Below, in pieces: positions 1-8,093 of a DNA stretch of 19,528 bases (position 1 is the first letter of the stretch; every line of letters begins with the position of its first letter). The DNA lies in assembly GCA_008016945.1 (NCBI GenBank), contig SSGN01000001.1:1-19528 (forward strand). The letters are read 5' to 3'. The DNA comes from Flavobacteriales bacterium. Its GTDB lineage: Bacteria > Bacteroidota > Bacteroidia > Flavobacteriales > PHOS-HE28. The notes under the pieces are model-generated. The model was not told the origin of the DNA, searched no databases, and saw only the letters and a list, made by a program, of their open reading frames with translations. A program made the position numbers and the translations under genes.

Positions 1-314
1 GGGGCGACCACCGGCGCGACCACCGGATCGATCACCACATCCACGGCCACCGAAGGACCAGGCACCGGGATGGTGTGGTCCGCGAACAGGCCGGGGAGGA
101 ATAGGATCGCGCTGACGGTACCCAAAGCGGTGACCAGCGAAAGGAGCAAGGTGCGCCCTTGTTCGCGACGCAGTTGATAGGCCCCGTAGGCTTGGTTGCG
201 GTCGGCGAAGACCAGTTCGTTGCGCTGGGTGGAAAGCACATCGCTCCAGCCAGAGCCACTGGCCAGCAGGGCGGTAAGCACAAGGAAGCCGAGGAATAGT
301 GCGGTGGTGAGCAT
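1..314 (-). CDS. TonB-like energy transducer, N-terminal part (3' end beyond the window)
   Basis: About 104 codons are visible, reading leftward off the window edge, so the C-terminal TonB domain is not seen. The diagnostic segment is around residues 31-50, where NELVFADRNQAYGAYQLRRE matches the (N/D)x(A/E)YGAYxLR signature found near the N-terminus of Bacteroidota TonB proteins. A hydrophobic helix follows (residues about 55-76). The visible part ends in a Pro/Val-rich stretch (IPVPGPSVAVDVVIDPVVAP), as expected at the start of the periplasm-spanning linker. TonB couples the proton motive force to TonB-dependent outer-membrane receptors through ExbB/ExbD. The ATG at 314 adds an extra N-terminal hydrophobic stretch (residues 4-18). 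An in-frame GTG at 237-239 would give the more usual short cytoplasmic N-terminus and is a real alternative start. The gene diverges from the large PKD gene. Family assignment is fairly sure; start and full length are not. Confidence 0.7.
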   Translation of the reverse strand, partial: MLTTALFLGFLVLTALLASGSGWSDVLSTQRNELVFADRNQAYGAYQLRREQGRTLLLSLVTALGTVSAILFLPGLFADHTIPVPGPSVAVDVVIDPVVAPVVA

Positions 315-394
315 GGCGTTCGGGTTTGTTGATGCAACGAATGCGGTTCATACGGTGGTACACGCAAGGCCTTCTCCAGGTTCGATCAACGAGG

Positions 395-406
395 AACGGC
401 GCCGTT
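395..406. other. Perfect 12-bp palindrome in the divergent intergenic region
   Basis: AACGGCGCCGTT is a perfect palindrome lying between the two divergent starts (314 on minus, 541 on plus), about 110 bases upstream of the promoter-like box at 515. It could be an operator half-site pair or chance. No second copy is visible nearby. The rest of 315-540 shows no ORF or other clear element. Confidence 0.2.
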
Positions 407-514
407 GTGGTCAGGAACGTGAGGCAACGATCCCCCTGTCCTGCTCGTCTTCTCCACAACGCACCCGTTGGTATCCGGGCCTCGATGGTCGACCTCCCTT
501 CTCCCCGAGACCGG

Positions 515-522
515 TACTTTCG
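515..522 (+). promoter_or_regulatory. Promoter -7-like box for the large PKD gene
   Basis: TACTTTCG matches the Bacteroidota -7 consensus TAnnTTTG at 5 of its 6 fixed positions and is identical to the box at 6620-6627 before the next gene. It lies 18 nt upstream of the TTG proposed as start at 541. A transcript beginning just after this box would exclude the upstream ATG at 313, which supports the shorter reading. No clear -33 TTTG is visible. Confidence 0.4.
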
Positions 523-540
523 TTCCATAGGCTATCCCCG

Positions 541-3500
541 TTGATCCGAAGGCTATTCCTCATCATCGCGCTGGCGCTCCTGCACCGCGTGGCCGTGGGC
601 CAGTGTACGGCCGTGGCCACGCCCGCCACACCGACCATCTGTGCGGGCCAGGCCTTGACCTTGAACGGCACGGGCACCGGTGCACCGCCCCTCAGCTACG
701 CGTGGTCGGGGTCGCCCTACTTGGGCAGCACCAATACGGCCAATACCACCTTCAACCACCCGGTGCCGGTTACCAGCACCCAAACGGTGAACCTCACACT
801 GACCGTGACCGATGCCAACGGCTGTGTCGCCACGGACATGGTGGTGGTGAGCGTGCCGCCCACGCCGCGTGCGGCGATCACCAGCCCCGATCCCAACCCG
901 GACCTCTACGTTTCGCCCAGCGGGGAAAGCTTCGCCCTGTGTGGTACGGGCCTCACCTCCTACGCTTTCCAGTTCACCGATGCGAGCACGGCATTGCCTG
1001 GTGCATCCTATTCGATCCAATGGGGGGCTCCGCCCTCGCCCTCCACACCTGCTTCCGGAGGATGGACCGAAAGCCATACGTATGGGATCGGCTTGTACAC
1101 GATCACCTATACCGTGACCGACCCGGGCGTACAAGGATGTGCGCATACCAGGACCTTCGATGTGTTCCTCGGGAGCAACCCTTCCGTGGGGACCAGCAAC
1201 CCCGGCAATACCCTGGTGTGTTCGGGAACGTCGCTCACCTTCCCGCTCAACGATACCCAAGGCAATTCGCCTGGGACCGAATACATCGTCGATTATGGCG
1301 ACGGCAACACGGTCACCTACACCCATCCACCGCCGAGCACGGTGACCTACGGCTACCCCAACACCAATTGCCCCGGAGCACCGTACACCTTCAGGGTCGA
1401 TGCTATCACGCCGTGCCCCATGACCTCGTTCGCCACGGCAGGGCCTATCTACATCACCGATTCCCCGCAAGCCTCGTTCACCATATCCTCCGATACGGCT
1501 TGTGTGAATAGCTCGGTGTCGTTCACCAACACGAGCCTTGGCGTGGGCGGGGCGAATTGTTCCCAACCCTTGCGGGTCTGGAGCATCTCCCCGGCCACCG
1601 GCTGGTCCGTAAGTGGTTCGCTCGGCGCGCTGAACGGCAGCACCCAGCCCAATCAGTGGACCAATGGGAGCAACAATATCGCGGTACAGTTCTCCCAACC
1701 GGGCAACTATTGCATCACCCTGAACGTGGGCAATAACCTCTGCGGTACCGACGAAGTGCAGCATTGCATCTGTATCGAAGGGCCGCCCCAACCCGCCTTC
1801 ACCCTTGCGCCGAACACCGGCTGCGCCCCCTTCACCAGCACGGTGGACAACACCAGCACCAGCCCCAACAGCTGCCTGACCACCTACCAGTGGGAGGTGA
1901 ACACCTCCGGCGGGGCTTGTGGCAGTGGCCCGGCGTGGAACTACGCAAGCGGCACGAACGCCACTTCGTTCGAGCCCCAGTTCCAGTTCACCCAGGCAGG
2001 CACCTATTCCGTACGGCTGCGCGCCACCAATTCCTGCGGCACCTTCGACCAGACCGCCGTGGTGAACGCCAACGCGCCGCCCCAGGTGGATGTGGCCGAC
2101 CTGGTGGGCATCTGTGCCACCCAATGCGTGGATCCATCGGCCACGGTGCAGGATTGTGGGGCCGCCATCGCCACCTACGCCTGGACCTTCCCCGGGGGAA
2201 CGCCCGCCTCGGCCAGCACCCTCGATCCGCCGCAGGTCTGTTATGCCTCGGCCACCAGCTCGGCCATCGCACTCACCGTGACCAATGCCTGCGGTTCGGC
2301 CACCGACGTGACCACCTTGGCCGTGGGAGCCCTGCCCACGGCCCCGGTGATCTCCACCAACAGCCCCGTATGTGCTGGACAGATCCTCTCGCTCTCGGCC
2401 AACACCACCCCGGGCCTCACTTACCAGTGGACGGGCCCCAACGGTTTCACCAGCGATCAACCTTCGTTCACCATCCCTTCGGTGGCTGCCGTACATGCGG
2501 GCACCTACAGCGTGGTGGCCGTGAGCAACGGCTGCCAAGGCCCCGCATCGTCGGTCACCGTGCAGGTGACCCCCGCCCCCGTGCTCACCGTGACCCCCGC
2601 CAGCGACGCCATCTGCAACGGTGATATGGCCTCCTTCACCGTGAGCGGTGCGGCTAATTACCAATGGTACATCGGCACCACCCTGGTGGGCACCGGCCCG
2701 GTCTTCAACACCAGCCCCGCCATCAGCACCACCTTCACCGTGTCGGGAAGCATGGGCGGTTGCCCAGGTACGGCAACCGTTCCCGTGACGGTGTTCCCGA
2801 TCACCAATGTCATCGCCGGCGCGGACCGCATCGAATGCGATCAGGCGATCCCGGTGCAGCTGAGCGGCATACCCGCACCGGGCACCTGGAGCGGCCCCAA
2901 TGTCACGGCCGGAGGCTCGTTCACACCCGTGCCCGGCCAATTGGGACCGGTCACGTTGACCTACACCCATGTGGATGGCAACGGCTGCACCAACTCCGAC
3001 CAGCTGGTGGTGAACGTGCAAGCCTTGTCGCTCATCGCCGATGCAGGTGCCGATACCACGGTCTGCCAAGGCAGTACCCCCGTGATGATGCCCGCCAGCC
3101 CGGCCGGTGGCACTTGGTCCGGGGCGGTGAGCGGTGGCACCTTCGTGCCCAGCACCGCAGGCACCTTCAGCGCCACCTACGCCTACGGCACCGGCACCTG
3201 TGCCACCAGCGATGCCGTGGACATCGTGGTGCTCGCCACACCGACCTTGGGACTACCGAACGACTTCGGCCGTTGTGTGGATGCGGCTCCCGTACCCCTG
3301 GCCGCCACACCCGTGGGCGGAACATGGACAGGCCCGGGCGTGGGTGCAGCACCTTTCGCTTTCGACCCTGCGGTGGCCGGGGTCGGCACCCACACGCTCA
3401 CCTATTCGTTCACCGATGGGGCGGGCTGCACATCCACCGGGACCATGCAGGCCACGGTGGTGCCGCTGCCCGTGGTGCAGGCTGGGCCCGATGTACAACT

Positions 3501-6500
3501 CTGCGACCAGCCCATCCCATACCAGCTCGGTCCGGCAACACCGGCAGGAGGTACTTGGAGCGCCACCACCTTCAACGTCACCCCCGGTGGCGAGATCACG
3601 CCCGCCGGAGTGGGTACCGATGTGATCAGCTATACCTACTTCGACCAGAACGGTTGCAGCGGGTCCGATCAGATCACCGTAACGGTGGTGCCCATCACCC
3701 AACCGGCCTATGCCGGCGCCGATACGGCGGTGTGCATCGGCAGTGGCGATCTTGCGCTGGCCGGAACACCGGCGGGTGGCACATGGAGCGGGACCGGTGT
3801 ATCGCCCAGCGGCCTTTTCAGCCCCACTACCGCAGGTACCTTCACGCTGACCTATTCCTTCGGTACCGCCACCTGCTTGATCCAGGACCAGGTCACCGTC
3901 GTGGTGCATGCGCTCCCCGTGGTCGATGCCGGTGATGCCATCGCCGTTTGTCTGGATGGAGGGGTGCAGGTGCTTTCGGCCACACCCGCAGGTGGAGTTT
4001 GGAGCGGTACGGGCGTGGATGCCGCTGGGAACTTCGACCCTTTGCTCGCCTTGCCCGGCGGGAATCCCGTGGTGTACGACTACACCGATCCGAGCACCGG
4101 ATGCAGCAACGCCGACGCCACCACGGTCACCGTGAACCCGTTGCCCGTGCCTGACATGTCCCATGATCCGGTGGCCTGTGCCAACGCGGCCTTCCCTTTC
4201 ACCAACAACAGCACGGGAGCCACGACCTTCGAGTGGGACTTCGGCGATGGCACCGGCTCTTATTCCGCCTCGCCACAGCACATCTATTCGGCCACTGGGA
4301 CCTATGATGTCCGCCTTATCGCCATTACCGGTGCCAATTGCCGCGATACCACGTACAGCGTGGTCGATGTGTGGGATGTGCCGACGGCCACCATCACCCT
4401 GAGCGCGGACACCGGCTGTGGCCCGCTCGAAGTGGAGTTCACCAACGGAGCTACTGGTGATGGTCTCTCCTTCGCCTGGGAGTTCGGCGGCTTCGGTGGA
4501 TCGGCCGATCCCGACCCGCCGCCGTTCGTCTTCCCTCCGGACCCTGCCGATGCGATCACCTATACGGTCTCGCTCACGGTGGCCAACACCTGCGGGCAGG
4601 CCGTGGCCACCGCACCGGTCACCGTGCTGCCGCAGCCCATCGCGCTCTTCGGTCCCAACCTGAACGAGTATTGCGCCTTTGCGGATGTGCCGTTCGGCAA
4701 TGCCAGCATCGGGGCGCCCACGGCGTTCCAATGGTTCTTCGGCGATGGCACCTCCAGCACCGATCCGGGACCGGTGGTGACCCACGCCTATGCTGCGGAT
4801 GAAGATCCGGTGAACGTGATCGTGACCTTGATCGCCAGCAATAGCTGCGGTACCGACACGGCCTACCGGCCGATCACCATCCTGCCCAACCAGGTGAACG
4901 CCTTCTTCAATGCCGATCCCGTACAGGGTTGTGCACCCCTCACGGTGAACCTGACGCAGTACTCCGTCGGCGATACCACCTTCTATTGGGACCTGGGCGA
5001 TGGCAATGTGAGCGATCAGCACGACCTTTCCTGGACCTATACCGTGCCCGGCACCTACACCATCGAACTGTTCGCCTACGGTTGTGGTTACGACACATAT
5101 TCCACCGCGATCACCGTACTCTCCGGTCCCCCGATCGATTTCAGCTACACCCCGGCGATGGCCTGTGCCGGAGAGCCGTTCCAGTTCGATGCCGATGTGG
5201 TCGGTGTGAGCGCGTTGAACTGGGATTTCGATGATGGGACCACCTCCGTGCTCACCGATCCCGTCCACGTCTTCAGCACCAGTGGGACCTTCGATGTCGC
5301 GCTCACCGCCACCGCCATCAATAATGGGTGTACCAGCACCGTGTCGCATCCGGTGGAGGTGCGGGCCACGCCGGTGGCCGGTTTCACACCATCGCCGAGC
5401 AGCGGCTGTATCGACCTCGAAGTGGCGTTCGAGAACACCACCACCGGTGCCGATTTCAGCCAATGGGATTTCGGCGACGGCAATACCTCGGCCTCCACGG
5501 CACCTTTCCATACCTATACCACGGCGGGCACCTATGATGTGTGGCTGGTCGCGGAGGCTTTGAACGGCTGTGCCGATACAGCCTACGCACAGGTGGTGGC
5601 ACACCCCAGACCCGATGCGGTGTTCTCCCTCTCGCCGACCACCTCCTGCGGGCCGGAGACCTCGGTACAGACCATCAACGATTCGCAGGGCGCCATCGGC
5701 TACACCTGGGACCTGGGGAATGGCACCACCTCGGACCTGAATCAACCCACGGCCACGTATACCGAGCCGGGCACCTACACCATCACCCTCACCGCCACCA
5801 ACCAGTTCGGCTGCCAGGATGTGGCGTCGGCCACCTTCGTGCAGTACCCCACGCCGCAGGCTGCGTTCTACGCTGAGCCACGCCCAGGCTGCGCCGGCTA
5901 TCCGATCACCTTCCAGAACACGTCCACCAATGGGGAGTCGTTCGCCTGGGACTTCGGTGATGGCACCACATCGAACACGGCGTTCCCCGCGCATACGTAC
6001 GATGTGCCGGGCACCTATGATGTGCGGCTGATCGTGCAAGGAGCGGGTGGCTGCGCCGATACGTTGTTGTCCCCGGCCGCCGCGGTGATCATGGAGCGCC
6101 CGTTGGCCGCTTTCCGGTACGATACGCTCCAGAACATCGCACATGCCTTGCATTTCCGCAACGAGAGCGAAGGTGCCGTCTCCTACGCCTGGGACTTCGG
6201 TGATGGCGAGCTTTCCTCCGTTCGGCATCCGATCCATGTGTTCCCGGCCGATGGAGGGGGCTTCACCGTTTGCCTGGTGGCGGTGAACGAGGTGGGTTGT
6301 CCGGATACGGTCTGCACGGCGCTCTTCGTGCCCGGCGATCCGCACATCTTCGTGCCCAACGCCTTCACCCCGAACAACGATACGCGGAACGACACCTTCA
6401 GGCCGGTGCTCAACGGCTTCGTCGGGTGGAACTACAGGCTCCTGATCTACGACCGGTGGGGCCTGCCGATCTACGAGACGCGCGACCGCTCCGCTGCTTG

Positions 6501-6615
6501 GGACGGCACCCGCAACGGCAAGGAGTCGCCGGTGGACGTGTACGTGTGGAAGGTGATCGTGGAACGCGATGGTGATGCGCGCGACTTCCAAGGCCACGTG
6601 ACCTTGGTACGGTGA
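541..6615 (+). CDS. Giant multi-PKD/Ig-like secreted protein with T9SS type B C-terminal domain
   Basis: Predicted 2,024-aa secreted surface protein. The TTG at 541 begins MIRRLFLIIALALLHRVAVG followed by Q, a good signal peptide. The frame stays open upstream to 196, but that would bury the signal peptide and overlap the divergent gene. Residues about 25-760 are PKD/Ig-like modules, typically with paired cysteines. Residues about 780-1200 hold six modules with a G-G/T-W-S/T-G core, at about residues 781, 856, 926, 1003, 1079 and 1151. Residues about 1230-1930 hold nine PKD modules with WDFGDG-type cores (variants WEFGG, WFFGDG, WDLGDG, WDFDDG, WDLGNG). Residues about 1935-2024 are the gliding-motility-associated C-terminal domain (FVPNAFTPNNDTRND, YDRWG, and a GHVTLVR end), a T9SS type B export and anchoring signal. 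PKD arrays usually act as stalks or in adhesion. No catalytic domain is seen, so a role in adhesion or surface structure is inference. Confidence 0.88.
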   Translation: MIRRLFLIIALALLHRVAVGQCTAVATPATPTICAGQALTLNGTGTGAPPLSYAWSGSPYLGSTNTANTTFNHPVPVTSTQTVNLTLTVTDANGCVATDMVVVSVPPTPRAAITSPDPNPDLYVSPSGESFALCGTGLTSYAFQFTDASTALPGASYSIQWGAPPSPSTPASGGWTESHTYGIGLYTITYTVTDPGVQGCAHTRTFDVFLGSNPSVGTSNPGNTLVCSGTSLTFPLNDTQGNSPGTEYIVDYGDGNTVTYTHPPPSTVTYGYPNTNCPGAPYTFRVDAITPCPMTSFATAGPIYITDSPQASFTISSDTACVNSSVSFTNTSLGVGGANCSQPLRVWSISPATGWSVSGSLGALNGSTQPNQWTNGSNNIAVQFSQPGNYCITLNVGNNLCGTDEVQHCICIEGPPQPAFTLAPNTGCAPFTSTVDNTSTSPNSCLTTYQWEVNTSGGACGSGPAWNYASGTNATSFEPQFQFTQAGTYSVRLRATNSCGTFDQTAVVNANAPPQVDVADLVGICATQCVDPSATVQDCGAAIATYAWTFPGGTPASASTLDPPQVCYASATSSAIALTVTNACGSATDVTTLAVGALPTAPVISTNSPVCAGQILSLSANTTPGLTYQWTGPNGFTSDQPSFTIPSVAAVHAGTYSVVAVSNGCQGPASSVTVQVTPAPVLTVTPASDAICNGDMASFTVSGAANYQWYIGTTLVGTGPVFNTSPAISTTFTVSGSMGGCPGTATVPVTVFPITNVIAGADRIECDQAIPVQLSGIPAPGTWSGPNVTAGGSFTPVPGQLGPVTLTYTHVDGNGCTNSDQLVVNVQALSLIADAGADTTVCQGSTPVMMPASPAGGTWSGAVSGGTFVPSTAGTFSATYAYGTGTCATSDAVDIVVLATPTLGLPNDFGRCVDAAPVPLAATPVGGTWTGPGVGAAPFAFDPAVAGVGTHTLTYSFTDGAGCTSTGTMQATVVPLPVVQAGPDVQLCDQPIPYQLGPATPAGGTWSATTFNVTPGGEITPAGVGTDVISYTYFDQNGCSGSDQITVTVVPITQPAYAGADTAVCIGSGDLALAGTPAGGTWSGTGVSPSGLFSPTTAGTFTLTYSFGTATCLIQDQVTVVVHALPVVDAGDAIAVCLDGGVQVLSATPAGGVWSGTGVDAAGNFDPLLALPGGNPVVYDYTDPSTGCSNADATTVTVNPLPVPDMSHDPVACANAAFPFTNNSTGATTFEWDFGDGTGSYSASPQHIYSATGTYDVRLIAITGANCRDTTYSVVDVWDVPTATITLSADTGCGPLEVEFTNGATGDGLSFAWEFGGFGGSADPDPPPFVFPPDPADAITYTVSLTVANTCGQAVATAPVTVLPQPIALFGPNLNEYCAFADVPFGNASIGAPTAFQWFFGDGTSSTDPGPVVTHAYAADEDPVNVIVTLIASNSCGTDTAYRPITILPNQVNAFFNADPVQGCAPLTVNLTQYSVGDTTFYWDLGDGNVSDQHDLSWTYTVPGTYTIELFAYGCGYDTYSTAITVLSGPPIDFSYTPAMACAGEPFQFDADVVGVSALNWDFDDGTTSVLTDPVHVFSTSGTFDVALTATAINNGCTSTVSHPVEVRATPVAGFTPSPSSGCIDLEVAFENTTTGADFSQWDFGDGNTSASTAPFHTYTTAGTYDVWLVAEALNGCADTAYAQVVAHPRPDAVFSLSPTTSCGPETSVQTINDSQGAIGYTWDLGNGTTSDLNQPTATYTEPGTYTITLTATNQFGCQDVASATFVQYPTPQAAFYAEPRPGCAGYPITFQNTSTNGESFAWDFGDGTTSNTAFPAHTYDVPGTYDVRLIVQGAGGCADTLLSPAAAVIMERPLAAFRYDTLQNIAHALHFRNESEGAVSYAWDFGDGELSSVRHPIHVFPADGGGFTVCLVAVNEVGCPDTVCTALFVPGDPHIFVPNAFTPNNDTRNDTFRPVLNGFVGWNYRLLIYDRWGLPIYETRDRSAAWDGTRNGKESPVDVYVWKVIVERDGDARDFQGHVTLVR

Positions 6616-6619
6616 GGTT

Positions 6620-6627
6620 TACTTTCG
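6620..6627 (+). promoter_or_regulatory. Promoter -7-like box for the GlcD-like oxidase
   Basis: TACTTTCG begins 4 nt after the stop codon of the PKD gene and 37 nt before the ATG at 6665. It is identical to the box at 515-522. Its position suggests the oxidase has its own promoter and is not only read through from the 6-kb gene. No intrinsic terminator is visible in the 49-nt gap. Confidence 0.4.
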
Positions 6628-6664
6628 TTGCGGCGCCGAAGGACCGCGCCCACACCAACGCCCC

Positions 6665-8068
6665 ATGCCTTTCGGAACGGTGAACGATGCTGCGCTGGAC
6701 GCCTTGCGTGCCGCGCTGGACCAAGGTGACATGCTCCTCTCGGCCGAGGACTTGCGCTACTATGGCCACGACGAGACCGAGGACCTGATGCATCCGCCCG
6801 ATGTGGTGGTGCGGCCCCGGACCACCGAAGAGGTGGCACGTATCGTGAAGGTGTGTGCACAGCACAACCTGCCCATCACCCCCATTGGTGGGCGCACGGG
6901 GCTTAGTGGTGGCGCGCTCTGTGTGTACGGCGGGGTGGGGCTTGCGCTGGACCGTATGGACCGCATCGAACACATCGACGAGAAGAACCTGCAAGTGACC
7001 GTACAGCCTGGGGTGATCACCCAGGCGCTGATGGATGCCGTGGAGGCCAAAGGCCTGTACTACGCACCAGACCCCAGCAGCAAAGGCAGCTGCACCCTTG
7101 GCGGCAACCTGGCCGAGAACGCCGGTGGACCCCGTGCCGTGAAGTATGGTGTCACACGCGATCACGTCCTCAACCTCGAAGTGGTGCTCGCCAACGGGGA
7201 GGTGATCCGCACCGGTGCGAATACGTTGAAGAACGCCACCGGGTACGACCTCACGCGCCTGTTCGTGGGTAGCGAAGGCACGCTGGGCATCATCACCAAG
7301 GCCGTGTTGCGGTTGCTCCCCAAGCCCAAGGCCTCGCGCCTGATGCTGGTGCCGTTCGAGAGCGCTGCGCGCGCGTGTGAGGCCGTGAGCGCCGTGTTCC
7401 GTGCGGGCATCACCCCCAGTGCCCTGGAGTTCATGGAACGCGATGCCATCGATTTCACCTTGCAGCATGTGCCGGGGATCAACATCGCCGTGGCCGCCGA
7501 GGTGCAGGCCCATCTGCTGGTCGAGGTGGACGGCGTGCACGAGGAGGTGCTGATGAACGAGTGCACCACCATCCTGGAAGTGATGGAGGCCCATGGTTGC
7601 GGTGAGGTGCTCTTCGCGGAGACCAGCGCCGAGAAGGATGCCCTGTGGCGGCTACGGCGCAACGTGCCCGTGGCCGTGAAGGCCCATGCCATCTACAAGG
7701 AGGAGGATGCCGTGGTGCCCCGATACGCCCTGCCCAAGCTGCTCGAAGGCGTGAAGGCCATCGGCACCAGGTACGGTTTCCGCTCCATCTGCTATGGCCA
7801 TGCCGGCGATGGCAACCTGCACATCAACATCATCAAGGAGGGCGTGCCCGAAGGGTTCTGGACGAACGGCCTGTCCACCGCGATCCGCGAGTTGTTCCAG
7901 CTCACGGTCTCCTTGGGTGGCACGCTCAGTGGCGAGCATGGCATCGGGCTGGTGCAACGGCCGTACATGGATATCGCCTTCGACGGTACCTCACTGCGAC
8001 TGATGGCCGGCATCAAACGACTCTTCGACCCGCAGGGGATCATGAATCCGGGCAAGGTGCTTCCCTGA
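6665..8068 (+). CDS. FAD-linked oxidase of the GlcD / D-lactate dehydrogenase family
   Basis: 467 aa, a normal length for single-subunit GlcD-type flavoproteins that oxidise D-2-hydroxy acids such as glycolate, D-lactate or D-2-hydroxyglutarate. The N-terminal PCMH-type FAD-binding domain shows GGRTGLSGGA at residues 75-84, a P-D-P-S-S-K...GGNLAENAGG segment at 135-155 and GSEGTLGIIT at 202-211. The C-terminal FAD-oxidase domain has YGHAGDGNLH at 377-386, SGEHGIGL from 422 and the terminal FDPQGIMNPGKVLP. The histidines in the GHAGDGNLH and SGEHG motifs belong to the conserved active-site/metal region of the family. No Fe-S (GlcF-like) domain is fused and no glcE or glcF partner lies nearby, so the physiological substrate and electron acceptor cannot be read from context. 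The gene converges on the CotH gene with a 25-nt gap and no clear terminator. Confidence 0.9.
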   Translation: MPFGTVNDAALDALRAALDQGDMLLSAEDLRYYGHDETEDLMHPPDVVVRPRTTEEVARIVKVCAQHNLPITPIGGRTGLSGGALCVYGGVGLALDRMDRIEHIDEKNLQVTVQPGVITQALMDAVEAKGLYYAPDPSSKGSCTLGGNLAENAGGPRAVKYGVTRDHVLNLEVVLANGEVIRTGANTLKNATGYDLTRLFVGSEGTLGIITKAVLRLLPKPKASRLMLVPFESAARACEAVSAVFRAGITPSALEFMERDAIDFTLQHVPGINIAVAAEVQAHLLVEVDGVHEEVLMNECTTILEVMEAHGCGEVLFAETSAEKDALWRLRRNVPVAVKAHAIYKEEDAVVPRYALPKLLEGVKAIGTRYGFRSICYGHAGDGNLHINIIKEGVPEGFWTNGLSTAIRELFQLTVSLGGTLSGEHGIGLVQRPYMDIAFDGTSLRLMAGIKRLFDPQGIMNPGKVLP

Positions 8069-8093
8069 ACGCAGGAGCATGCACTTCCGGGGC

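Noticed and set aside
553..6597. Two very long minus-strand open frames (838 and 1,114 codons) antisense to the giant PKD gene
   Set aside because: They mirror the GC-rich codon bias of the plus-strand gene. Their translations are rich in Arg, Gly and His without domains or signal peptides, while the plus frame shows clear repeats and sorting signals.
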